NCBI GenBank assembly: GCA_002159155.1
Contig: LZRQ01000069.1
Location: 1 to 15,355 of the forward strand
DNA length: 15,355 nucleotides
Direction: 5' to 3'
Source: Firmicutes bacterium ZCTH02-B6
GTDB lineage: Bacteria; Bacillota; Limnochordia; Limnochordales; ZCTH02-B6
In this document: positions 1 through 7,543 of the stretch, one piece after another
How positions within the stretch are numbered: the first letter of the stretch is position 1
Layout: every line of letters starts with the position of its first letter
The notes under the pieces: model-generated
What the model saw: only the letters and a program-made list of their open reading frames with translations
The model's database searches: none
Told to the model about the DNA's origin: nothing
Position numbers and translations under genes: made by a program

Positions 1-1778
1 ATGTAATACAGCACCTGGGCTCGCTGGTGGCCCGACATCTGGCGCCACCCGGCCGCCTTGTGCGCGGCCTCGACCGCGTTGCGGATGTCCTTGCGGTTGC
101 CTTCGCCGACTTCGCCCACGACCCGGCCGTCTGGGCTGAGGATGTGGCGGGAGTAGGGCGCGTCGGGCCGTACCTGCTTGCCGCCGATGTACATCTTGGG
201 CGAACGGTCGATGTCGGGGACTTCGACCACGACGGAAGCGGCGCCGTCCGCAGCGGCCGTGCTGCTTCCCTCGGACGCGCTGTGGCCCTCCGCGGCGGTG
301 TGGGAAACCCGCTGCCAGCTCGGGCGCAAGTACTCCCACATGCCTTCCCGGCCGCCCTCGCGCCCGTAGCCGCTTTCCTTGTAGCCGCCGAAGCCTGCGG
401 CCGCGTCGAAGAGGTTGGTGGCGTTGATCCAGACGACGCCGGCCTTGAGCTGCGCGGCCACATCCAGCGCCAAGTTGATGTTTTCCGTCCAGATGCTGGC
501 GGCCAGGCCATAGACGGTATTATTGGCCAGCTCCACCGCTTCCGCAGGCGTGCGAAAGCTCATGGCGGCCAGCACCGGCCCGAAAATCTCCACCTGCGCC
601 ACGGTGGAAGCCGGCGCCACGTTGGTCAACAGGGTCGGCGGGTAAAACCAGCCGTCCTTGGGACAAGACCAGGATGGCTGCCACACCTGGGCGCCTTCCT
701 CTTGGCCCCGGCGCACCAGTTCCTCGATGCGCTTCAGCTGCACCGGGGCCGCGATGGCACCGATGTCGACGCCTTTGTCCAGCGGATTGCCGACCCGCAA
801 CGTCTCCATGCGCCGGCGCAGCTTGGCCAGGAACGGCTCTTCGATGCTCTCCTGCACCAACAGGCGGGATCCCGCGCAGCACACCTGGCCCTGGTTGAAC
901 CAGATGGCGTCCACGACGCCTTCGACGGCGCTGTCCAAGTCCGCGTCGTCAAAGACGATGAAGGGCGACTTGCCGCCGAGCTCGAGGGTGAGCGCCTTGC
1001 CGGTGCCCGCCGTGCGCTCCCGGATGAGGCGCCCCACCTCCGTGGAGCCGGTGAACGCGATCTTGTCCACGCCCGGGTGCCGCACGATCAGCTCGCCGAC
1101 CGCGCCGTCGCCGGTGACGATGTTGACGACCCCTGCCGGGAGCCCCACCTCCCGGCACAACTCGGCGAAATAAAGCGCCGTCAGCGGCGTGTACTCGGCG
1201 GGTTTGAGCACGACCGTGCAGCCTGCGGCCAGGGCCGGAGCGACTTTCCAGGCCAGCATCAGCAGGGGGAAGTTCCACGGGATGATCTGTCCCACGACCC
1301 CGATGGGTTCGTAGCCCCGGAATTCCGCCTCGAAAATTTGTGCCCAGCCCGCGTGGTGGTAAAAGTGGCGGGCGACCAGGGGGACGTCGATGTCCCGGGT
1401 TTCCCGGATAGGCTTGCCGTTGTCCAGGGTTTCCAGCACCGCAAGAAACCTGGCGTGCTTTTGCACTTGCCGCGCCAGGGCGTACAAGTACCGCGCCCGC
1501 ACGTGCCCGGGGAGCCCGGCCCAGCCCGGCAGGGCCGCACGGGCCGCGGCCACCGCGTCGTCCACGTCTTGCGGGCGCGCCTGGATGACAGTGGCCAGCG
1601 TTTCGCCGTTGGCCGGATTCACCGTCGCAAACGTCCCGGCGCCCTCGGGCTTGCACCACCGGCCGTTGATGAACAGGCCAAAACCGTCCTTGTGCTGCGC
1701 CAGCCATTGGCGCACCGGCCCGTCGCTTTCGGGTGCCGGTCCGTACTCCATCGTTTCCAGGATGCGGCCAATCTCCAC
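1..1778 (-). CDS. Tandem-domain aldehyde dehydrogenase, ALDH16-like (partial, C-terminus outside window)
   Basis: NAD(P)-dependent oxidation of an aldehyde to the acid. 592 residues lie in the window and the frame is still open at base 1. Domain 1 (about residues 1-480) is a complete ALDH: oxyanion-hole Asn169 in PWNFPL, FTGSTEVGR in the cofactor-binding fold, general base Glu266 in LELGGK, catalytic Cys300 in NQGQVCCAGSR, and the late GGYKESGYGREGG motif. After a low-complexity Ala/Ser linker, a second ALDH-type start appears near residue 529 (MYIGGKQV, then an ALDH N-terminal pattern). A single-domain ALDH would have ended, so this looks like the ALDH16 arrangement of a full domain plus a second, often degenerate one. 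The GTG at 1778 is chosen because a GAGGCGAGG purine run precedes it; an ATG at 1751 is the alternative. It lies 28 nt after deoC, so acetaldehyde from DeoC is the likely substrate (inferred). Confidence 0.88.
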   Translation of the reverse strand, partial: MEIGRILETMEYGPAPESDGPVRQWLAQHKDGFGLFINGRWCKPEGAGTFATVNPANGETLATVIQARPQDVDDAVAAARAALPGWAGLPGHVRARYLYALARQVQKHARFLAVLETLDNGKPIRETRDIDVPLVARHFYHHAGWAQIFEAEFRGYEPIGVVGQIIPWNFPLLMLAWKVAPALAAGCTVVLKPAEYTPLTALYFAELCREVGLPAGVVNIVTGDGAVGELIVRHPGVDKIAFTGSTEVGRLIRERTAGTGKALTLELGGKSPFIVFDDADLDSAVEGVVDAIWFNQGQVCCAGSRLLVQESIEEPFLAKLRRRMETLRVGNPLDKGVDIGAIAAPVQLKRIEELVRRGQEEGAQVWQPSWSCPKDGWFYPPTLLTNVAPASTVAQVEIFGPVLAAMSFRTPAEAVELANNTVYGLAASIWTENINLALDVAAQLKAGVVWINATNLFDAAAGFGGYKESGYGREGGREGMWEYLRPSWQRVSHTAAEGHSASEGSSTAAADGAASVVVEVPDIDRSPKMYIGGKQVRPDAPYSRHILSPDGRVVGEVGEGNRKDIRNAVEAAHKAAGWRQMSGHQRAQVLYY

Positions 1779-1806
1779 AGGCCTCGCCTCGCTTTCTGCC
1801 CGGGGT

Positions 1807-2790
1807 TTAACCCAGCGGGTGCCGGTGGGCCGCCGAGTAGCGGCCGGTGACGTGATGCTCCAGTTGCCGCTCGATGTCGGTCAACAGGCCGCTGGCGCCA
1901 AGCCGGAAAAGCCCCGGCGCGAGCCAGTCGTCGCCGAGTTCTTCTTTCATGAGGATCATCCAGTTGAGCGCGTCTTTGGCCTGGCGGATGCCGCCGGCGG
2001 GCTTAAAGCCCACGCGATACCCGGTGCGCTCCATGTAGTCCCGCATGGCCCGCACCATCGCCAAGCCGATGGGCAGCGTCGCATTGACGGTTTCCTTGCC
2101 GGTGGACGTCTTGACAAAGTCCGCTCCCGCCATCATGCACACGAGGCTCGCCCGGTACACGTTGCGCAACGGGCCGAGCTCGCCCGCGGCGATAATGGCC
2201 TTGAGGTGAGCGGTGCCGCAGGCTTCCTTGAAAGCTTGGACCTCGTCGTAGAGCGCCCGCCAGTTGCCGGTGAGCACGTGCCGGCGGGAGATGACGATAT
2301 CAATCTCCTCGGCGCCGGCCGCCACGCAGGCGCGGATCTCCTCGACCCGCTGTGCCAGCGGACTCAAACCCGCGGGGAAACCGGCTGCCACCGCGGCCAC
2401 GGGGATGCCGGAGCCTTTTAAGGCTCCGACGGCGGGAGGCACCAGCACCGGCCACGTGCAGACCGCGGCCACTTTCAAAGGCAGGTGGCCGACGCCGAGG
2501 GCGTCAAGGATGTCCTGTCGTACGGGCTGGCGCGCCTTGGCGCAGAGCCGGCGCACCCGGCCCGGGGTGTCGTCGCCGTTCAGCGTGGTGAGATCGATGA
2601 GTTGCACGGCCCGCAGGAGCCATGCGGCCTGCCACTCCTGCTTCACACTGCGGCGGGCCGGCAGTGTGGACGCTCGCCGCTCCACAGCCGAGCGGTTGAC
2701 CCGCACCTCCGCGACCCAGTCCAGATCCAGCGGGATGCCGGGATTGTATGGGGCGCCGAGGGCGTCGACGCCTTTCACGGTGACGGGCAT
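1807..2790 (-). CDS. deoC: Deoxyribose-phosphate aldolase, long form
   Basis: Class I aldolase that splits 2-deoxy-D-ribose 5-phosphate into glyceraldehyde 3-phosphate and acetaldehyde in nucleoside catabolism. The protein is 327 residues, longer than the roughly 220-260 usual for DeoC, with about 60 extra N-terminal residues before the conserved LIDLTTLNGDDT. All three catalytic residues of the E. coli enzyme have counterparts: the Schiff-base Lys227 in DFVKTSTGK, the proton-relay Asp164 in EEIDIV and Lys263 in GFKPAGGIR. The start is ATG 2790, because an almost ideal SD, GGAGGTGA at 2796-2803, sits five bases upstream. A GTG at 2799 in the same frame overlaps that SD and is unlikely. The downstream aldehyde dehydrogenase follows after 28 nt, so the pair probably forms one transcript that removes the acetaldehyde product. 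Confidence 0.95.
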   Translation of the reverse strand: MPVTVKGVDALGAPYNPGIPLDLDWVAEVRVNRSAVERRASTLPARRSVKQEWQAAWLLRAVQLIDLTTLNGDDTPGRVRRLCAKARQPVRQDILDALGVGHLPLKVAAVCTWPVLVPPAVGALKGSGIPVAAVAAGFPAGLSPLAQRVEEIRACVAAGAEEIDIVISRRHVLTGNWRALYDEVQAFKEACGTAHLKAIIAAGELGPLRNVYRASLVCMMAGADFVKTSTGKETVNATLPIGLAMVRAMRDYMERTGYRVGFKPAGGIRQAKDALNWMILMKEELGDDWLAPGLFRLGASGLLTDIERQLEHHVTGRYSAAHRHPLG

Positions 2791-2803
2791 GCCGTTCACC
2801 TCC

Positions 2804-3090
2804 AGTGACAGGGCGGCCGTGGCGGTTTTGACACAATGCCCAGAGGCCGCCCGCTTCGCGCAAATCCCTTCGGCCCGACCCGGTGGGTCTCCTTCAGGGG
2901 GCTGCCGGTGGGGAAATGCTGTCCGGGTCGTCTGTTGCCTCTAAGGCTCCATCACTTCGGCGTCATCGCCGTTGAGGCAACGGATGGGCCGGGCTGCGCG
3001 CTTACGGTTACAGGGTTTTCCTGGTGCCGGCCCGGCTCTCAGGTGAAGGCCAGGGCTCGGGCTCGACGCTGTATAGGCTGGGCAGCTTGT
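2804..3090 (-). other. Non-coding stretch, possible deoC leader with an inverted repeat
   Basis: No convincing gene lies between deoC and the terminator at 3102-3140. An 8-bp perfect inverted repeat (GTTGCCTC at 2934-2941 and GAGGCAAC at 2974-2981) encloses a smaller stem (GGCG at 2959-2962, CGCC at 2967-2970). Read on the minus strand this could be a folded 5' leader of deoC. A TATACA hexamer near 3070-3075 on the minus strand could be a -10 box, but I see no -35 at proper spacing. No known riboswitch class was recognised. Confidence 0.3.
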
Positions 3091-3140
3091 GCAAAGAAAA
3101 GGACCCTACGCTCCCGGCGAAAGGGGAGGGGCGTAGGGTC
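3090..3140 (-). terminator. Rho-independent terminator of the pilus-like operon
   Basis: A 10-bp perfect stem, GACCCTACGC at 3102-3111 with GCGTAGGGTC at 3131-3140, has an inner C-rich/G-rich region that can extend the pairing. On the minus strand the stem is followed directly by CCTTTTCTTT. It lies 60 bases after the stop codon of the usher-like gene, where the end of that transcript is expected. It also separates this operon from deoC. Confidence 0.8.
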
Positions 3141-3199
3141 TGGTTTCGTGATAGAAGTCGCTGTGCGTAGCTCGGCGCACGCCGAGGACGCCCATGGCT

Positions 3200-5905
3200 T
3201 TATGGCGTCGCCACCTGCACGTCGCCGCCGTCCAGGAAACGCACCAATCTGGGCAGCGGCGCGATGTTGACGACCACGTCCTGATGTTCCCCGGCCTCAA
3301 GGGAGAGGATGGCTTGTTGGGGCTGGATGGCGTACAACTCCGACAGCCCCATCCGGTACACCGTGAGGTACCACTCGCCGGGGTACAAGTACCGGAACGT
3401 CACCGACGGATTATCGCTCAACACCGTTTGCCGCATCACGGTGCCGTTGCCCCTCAGTTCCACCACCATGCCGTCGATGGCCGGTGGGGCAGTCTGGAGC
3501 GCCGATCCGAGCAGAATCCCGTTGGCGGCCGTAGCCTGATGGTTCGCCGCATCAGCCGGCACGCGGACGTCCACCCGCACCGATGCCGCGGGCATGAGTT
3601 GGAAGTCGTGCCCGGCTGTTTCGCCACGGACGACCTCGACGGGCAGCGGTGTGGCGGGGGCGGAGATGTAGTTGATGCCGACCTGCTCAGGCGCTACCAC
3701 TAGATACGCGGTGCCCTCCGGCACAGCCGGGAAGCGGTAGACGCCGTCCGCATCGGTGGTCACGGCCCAGTTGCTGAGACGCACGATAACCCCAGATACG
3801 GGCTGTCCTTCCTCGTCCACAATCCGCCCCTGTACGGCGCCCGTGTTGGACCGCCGCCCGAGGGGGACGCTCAAGGGGATCCTAAGGCCAGCGGTGACGC
3901 GGTACAGGGTTTCATCTCGCGGGGTCCGCCACTGGGTGGCGCTCAACTCGAGAACTTTATCCCCCGCGAAGGTATAGCGGCTGCCGAGGGCCAGTCGGTA
4001 GGAGCTGGACTGCACATCGTTCTTTTGCATCACGATATACCCGTTAAAGCGGCTGCCCAGCTGGAAGTTCACTTGGACCCCCGCTCCTATGGTGGGGCTG
4101 CCGAGTTCTCCGGAGACGAGCGGGGACCGCAGCCGCACGAACGGAGCGAACGAGCCGTACGACGTAGGCCACCGGTAGCGGGCCGTGTATGCGAGTTCCT
4201 CATCCTGCACCTGGGCAAACCCAGGTGACACCACGCGTTCTTCCCGCTCCCAGGTCAGTCCGTGGTCGAACATGTGGCCGTTGCGCAACGAGTGGAAGAG
4301 GTTCAAGTGGGCTTCCGGTTGACGGCGCTCGCCGCTTCCCGTTGCTGGGTCGTTTTCCCGCGCATGCGTCATCCCCGCGGACCAAATGGTGCTCTGGGTT
4401 CCTCCCCACAGGTTCAGCTGCGTGTACTGAGCCGTGGAGTCACTGGCGCGGCCGGTGCCCGCGTGATCCTCGTAGTGGGCAAAGAGCTGGACCGGCCCGA
4501 GCACGGTCCCAAAGCCGACCCGCTGTACGACGGCCGGGTGCGGTCTTCCGCGGAAACCCGATTCTTGCTCCTCGTAGCCCAACATCCAGCTGGACTGCGA
4601 TCCTAGGTAGGAAACCCTTGCGCTGTGGGCGGCGGCAGGGCCGGGTGATGCCGCTGCGTCTTGCCCAAACTCGATGCCGTACTCCCAGCGAGTTCCCAAC
4701 AGCCCGCCTGAACTCACGCTCCACAAAGGCTGCGGGCTAGGAGCGCGCCAGAGGTACTGGAGGGAGACGTCCGCGCCCGGAGAGAGGAGGTACCCGACCC
4801 GTGCGCCGGACCACCACTGGTTTCCGTCCTCCTCATACGGCTGATAATGCACGACCTGCGCCGACCAGCGCCCGGCGCGAAGAGAGGTATCAAGCCCGAC
4901 CCCTCCTTGGCCGGATTCGGTCAGCGAGGAAAGGTAGAACCATTGGTTGCCGGCCGCGACTCTCCAATCGTCGCCGGACGCGGCGATATAACTGCTGTCC
5001 CGGCTGAACAGCAGAGTCCAGAGTGTGCTGGAATCGTCCCTCAGCGTGCCGGCGCCCCACAATTCCCAATGAAATTGGAAGTCCTCGTCAGGCCGCACGG
5101 TGCCCGCCAACCGGACCGTCAGCGGGAAGAAGTGGTACGCGAGACGTTCGGACAAGGCGCTGGGGATAAGCTCCACCTCTGCTGTGACGTCCGCCGCCAG
5201 ATCTGGGTCCGTTGCGCTACGCACCAAGACGTACACCGACTGGGTTTGCGCCTCGGTGATGTCTCGCGGCACCTGGACCTGCACCTCGACGGTCACGCTT
5301 TCACCAGGTTCGAGCTTGGCCCGCTGCGGGCGAATGGTCGTCCCGGCGTCGGTGGATTCGTCGGCCTCAAAGATGAATTCGTCCGGCACGTTGCCCGTGT
5401 TTTGAACTTGCACAAGGACCGTGTACGGTTCGCCGATGGTGTATCTTGGAGCCGAAATGAGGGTTACCCCGAGGCGCCCGACGGGTCTTACCCTGATGTT
5501 GAAGCGCGCTTGCGGGGAGCCAAGCACCGCCGGGTCGCCGTAGTGCCACGTAACGGTATAGTCCCCTGCCGGCGCGTCGGCCGGCACCACGATGACGGCC
5601 GTTTGGACCGTGGATTGGCCCGGCTCAAGGCGCAGTTTTTCAGGCGGCAGGACGATGTTCCATCCTGGCGGAAGGCTCAAGACGGGCGTCAGTTCCGCAA
5701 CGCCGTCCAGGGCGTTTTCGACGTGGACGACGAGGGTCACCGTCTCCCGGGGCCCCACCTCGCGACTGGCGCCCATGGGGAAAACGGTGACACTGGCGGC
5801 GGAAGCCACGTCAGGGAGAGCAACCGCCGCCGCCAAGAGCAACGTGGCCAGCCAGAAAGGGATGAAAACCATTCTAACTACAGTGGAAACTCTGTCTCCG
5901 CGCAC
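3200..5905 (-). CDS. Usher-like outer-membrane beta-barrel protein with N-terminal Ig-like domains and C-terminal carboxypeptidase-regulatory-like domain
   Basis: Predicted to form an outer-membrane pore for assembly or export of the subunit encoded upstream (inferred). Of 901 residues, 1-36 are a signal peptide (ending ASA). Residues 40-145 and 146-248 look like two NEW3/Ig-type beta domains. Residues about 255-686 are a run of roughly 22-24 short alternating, aromatic-ended strands typical of a large barrel, ending in RIPLSVPLG. Residues 688-770 resemble a carboxypeptidase regulatory-like domain (GRIVDEEGQPVSG, then TTDADGVYRFPAVPEG). Residues 774-882 look like a further beta-sandwich. Classical ushers also place two small beta domains after the barrel, but have a different chaperone-binding N-terminal domain and a plug; I see no plug. 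GTG 5905 is chosen because SD GGAGGAG (5915-5921), made of the chaperone gene's last Glu codons, lies nine bases upstream; six bases separate the genes. Alternative: an unrelated outer-membrane or surface protein. Confidence 0.7.
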   Translation of the reverse strand: MRGDRVSTVVRMVFIPFWLATLLLAAAVALPDVASAASVTVFPMGASREVGPRETVTLVVHVENALDGVAELTPVLSLPPGWNIVLPPEKLRLEPGQSTVQTAVIVVPADAPAGDYTVTWHYGDPAVLGSPQARFNIRVRPVGRLGVTLISAPRYTIGEPYTVLVQVQNTGNVPDEFIFEADESTDAGTTIRPQRAKLEPGESVTVEVQVQVPRDITEAQTQSVYVLVRSATDPDLAADVTAEVELIPSALSERLAYHFFPLTVRLAGTVRPDEDFQFHWELWGAGTLRDDSSTLWTLLFSRDSSYIAASGDDWRVAAGNQWFYLSSLTESGQGGVGLDTSLRAGRWSAQVVHYQPYEEDGNQWWSGARVGYLLSPGADVSLQYLWRAPSPQPLWSVSSGGLLGTRWEYGIEFGQDAAASPGPAAAHSARVSYLGSQSSWMLGYEEQESGFRGRPHPAVVQRVGFGTVLGPVQLFAHYEDHAGTGRASDSTAQYTQLNLWGGTQSTIWSAGMTHARENDPATGSGERRQPEAHLNLFHSLRNGHMFDHGLTWEREERVVSPGFAQVQDEELAYTARYRWPTSYGSFAPFVRLRSPLVSGELGSPTIGAGVQVNFQLGSRFNGYIVMQKNDVQSSSYRLALGSRYTFAGDKVLELSATQWRTPRDETLYRVTAGLRIPLSVPLGRRSNTGAVQGRIVDEEGQPVSGVIVRLSNWAVTTDADGVYRFPAVPEGTAYLVVAPEQVGINYISAPATPLPVEVVRGETAGHDFQLMPAASVRVDVRVPADAANHQATAANGILLGSALQTAPPAIDGMVVELRGNGTVMRQTVLSDNPSVTFRYLYPGEWYLTVYRMGLSELYAIQPQQAILSLEAGEHQDVVVNIAPLPRLVRFLDGGDVQVATP

Positions 5906-5911
5906 GCTGCT

Positions 5912-6793
5912 TCACTCCTCCGTCTCGATGCGCAGGGTATAGCGGGCGGCAAACACGTGCTGTCCCCCGCCGTCGATGACGAGGAGTGCAAGATAGTCGC
6001 CCGACTCTAAGGGTGGTAGGAAGAAGCGCTGCCGTACGCTGGTGTTGGGAAAGATGCGCCCCCCATCCCCCGGAATGATGGCGAGTTGAGTGCCCTGTAG
6101 GTCATACAGTTCAAGCCAAGTATCCGGGTTAATCCACTGGGTGCCGAGGTTGGCCACGTCGACGACGAAAGTGGGCCCGTCGCCTTCGGGTTCGAGCGCG
6201 AGGCGCGCGCCGCTCAGTTGCAGCGCGGGCTCCCCCGTGCCGGAAATGTCCGTGATGATCTGGATTCCGTAGCGAACGATCGTCCGGATGATGAACGTGG
6301 GATCGGTGACTTCCTCGAAGTTGTCGACCTCTTGAAACTCCTCCGGTGGAAGCGGCTCCACCATGATAAGACTCCAATAGGTGCCGGTCAGAGAGGGATC
6401 GTCCGGGACGCTGATGCGGAAAGGAACGGCCCGCTCCGTGCCCGCGGGCACCGTGACGCGCTCCGCTCCGATGGTGATCCACGGAGCGTTGGAGCGGGCA
6501 TGGCTCCCGGGGTCGCCGTACTCGATGGTGTCCTCCGCGTCAAACAGGTAGTCGCTCAAATAGAGCAACAAGGTGACATCCGACGTGTCGGGGTTGGCGA
6601 TAAGGAGTTCGCCGTCGTACGTCCCGCCCGGTACGACCGCATAGACGTGAGTCAATCCGTTGTTGATGAGTATCGCTTCAGCGGGCGGCACCAGCGTCCC
6701 GGGGAGCAGTCCATAGAGCAAGAACAATACAACGGTGTAGAGAAGCATTCGGGAAGCCTGCCGGTGCCCCGGCAGCGCGTTGGTCGTGTTCAT
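5912..6793 (-). CDS. Secreted two-domain beta-sandwich protein, probable pilus chaperone-like
   Basis: Likely periplasmic chaperone for the neighbouring subunit (inferred from fold pattern and order). 293 residues: basic n-region, hydrophobic core and AEA cleavage site near residue 40, leaving about 253. Domain 1 (41-185) has the PapD-like strand order: AVVPGGTYDGELLIAN, then a VTVPAGTERAVPFRISVP stretch, GTYWSLIMVEP where PapD has its F1 strand, an acidic loop at 148-166, and IIRTIVRYGIQII as the G1 strand. Domain 2 (about 188-290) starts with a strand, then VVDVANLGTQW, and ends with SGDYLALLVIDGGG. By rough alignment PapD Lys112 corresponds to Arg174, but PapD Arg8 has no Arg counterpart (Tyr51). 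The start is ATG 6793 with a purine-rich GGGAAGGG upstream; longer in-frame starts lie in the intercistronic hairpin region. Mature length is a little above PapD's 218. A DUF916-like surface protein is the alternative. Confidence 0.62.
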   Translation of the reverse strand: MNTTNALPGHRQASRMLLYTVVLFLLYGLLPGTLVPPAEAILINNGLTHVYAVVPGGTYDGELLIANPDTSDVTLLLYLSDYLFDAEDTIEYGDPGSHARSNAPWITIGAERVTVPAGTERAVPFRISVPDDPSLTGTYWSLIMVEPLPPEEFQEVDNFEEVTDPTFIIRTIVRYGIQIITDISGTGEPALQLSGARLALEPEGDGPTFVVDVANLGTQWINPDTWLELYDLQGTQLAIIPGDGGRIFPNTSVRQRFFLPPLESGDYLALLVIDGGGQHVFAARYTLRIETEE

Positions 6794-6895
6794 CGACAAC
6801 CCTTCCCTTTGCAGAGTTGCGGCCAAACTCCCGGCGGGAACGCGCGGAGCGGCCGCCTTGGCTGTAGCCTGTGGTCCGCTGCCGCGGGCGAGACG

Positions 6896-6927
6896 GGGCA
6901 GCCCCGTCCTGCGGGTCGGGGCTGCCC
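6896..6927 (-). other. Intercistronic GC-rich hairpin between subunit and chaperone genes
   Basis: An 11-bp perfect stem (GGGCAGCCCCG at 6896-6906, CGGGGCTGCCC at 6917-6927) with a 10-base loop lies in the 159-bp gap between the subunit and chaperone genes. No T-run follows on the minus strand, so it is not a standard terminator. It could protect the 3' end of the subunit message or reduce read-through, giving more subunit than chaperone. That role is inferred. Confidence 0.6.
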
Positions 6928-6952
6928 GGCGCTGTCGCCCCAAAGATCCGAG

Positions 6953-7543
6953 TTAGTCGGTGAGGGTGTACAGCACGTTCACGATGGTCGTTCCAGGAGT
7001 GAGCATGGTCGTGCCATTCTTGGGACCGACCCTGTACTCAAGCGTCTTGTCGGAGGCGGACTGCTGCTTGATGCCAGACACGACGGTCTTGGCGTTCGTG
7101 TTCAGCTCGACCCAGCCGTTGCTAGTGGCGCTGCCACTCCCGTCCGGGTCAGCGGCCTTAACCTCCATTTTGATGCCGCTGGGCAGGGCGGTGCTGAGCT
7201 TGGCGGTAATCTTCTTCGTCTTGTTCTCGTTGGTGAAGAACGAATAGGACGCCTCGGCCGTCATCGTCTTAAAGCTCTGCGCGCTTGGGTCAAACTCCAG
7301 ACAGATCTCGAGGTCCGGGCCCACCTGGAGCCAGTTGACCGTGGGCACGATGACCTTCACCTTATGGCTGTCGTCCGGGTCAGAGCAGTCGCAGTCGGTC
7401 TTAGGAGGGCTCGGCGGCTTCCAACCGCCCATGATCTCAAAATCCCCTGCCTCCTGGGCGAGCAACTGGCCAGGCGCCGCCGCGGCCAGCGCGAACGCAA
7501 ACCCGAGTACCAAGAGCTTCCGTGCAATGGACTTGGCGTTCAC
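6953..7543 (-). CDS. Secreted pilin-like subunit protein
   Basis: Probable structural subunit handled by the two downstream products (inferred). 196 residues: KSIARKL n-region, hydrophobic core, cleavage near LLA/QEA at residue 29, leaving a mature protein of about 167, the usual size of chaperone-usher pilins. The mature part starts with a Pro/Asp-rich segment (WKPPSPPKTDCDC), then a hydrophobic alternating stretch (KVKVIVPTVNWLQV) and beta-rich sequence ending exactly at TTIVNVLYTLTD. A C-terminal beta strand with an aromatic residue near the end and a Gly 13th from the end is how donor-strand pilins end. Three Cys are present: 51, 53 and 81. The start is GTG 7543 with GAGGGA seven bases upstream; the ATG at 7551 opens a frame that stops after three codons. 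The frame stays open to 7849, but that extension has no SD and would bury the signal peptide. No specific family was recognised. Confidence 0.68.
   Translation of the reverse strand: MNAKSIARKLLVLGFAFALAAAAPGQLLAQEAGDFEIMGGWKPPSPPKTDCDCSDPDDSHKVKVIVPTVNWLQVGPDLEICLEFDPSAQSFKTMTAEASYSFFTNENKTKKITAKLSTALPSGIKMEVKAADPDGSGSATSNGWVELNTNAKTVVSGIKQQSASDKTLEYRVGPKNGTTMLTPGTTIVNVLYTLTD

Noticed and set aside
27..1850. Long plus-strand open frame of 607 codons
   Set aside because: It is antisense to the aldehyde dehydrogenase and deoC end, has low-complexity Arg/Gly/Ala/His-rich content, and arises from GC-rich codon bias.
2959..3060. Glycine-riboswitch-like words on the plus strand (GCCGTTGAGGCAA, CTCTCAGGTGAAGG)
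   Set aside because: Only partial matches, no GGAGAG start, and no plus-strand gene downstream.
4847..6010. 387-codon plus-strand open frame over the usher-like gene
   Set aside because: The minus strand shows a signal peptide, SD and clear domains; the plus frame shows none.
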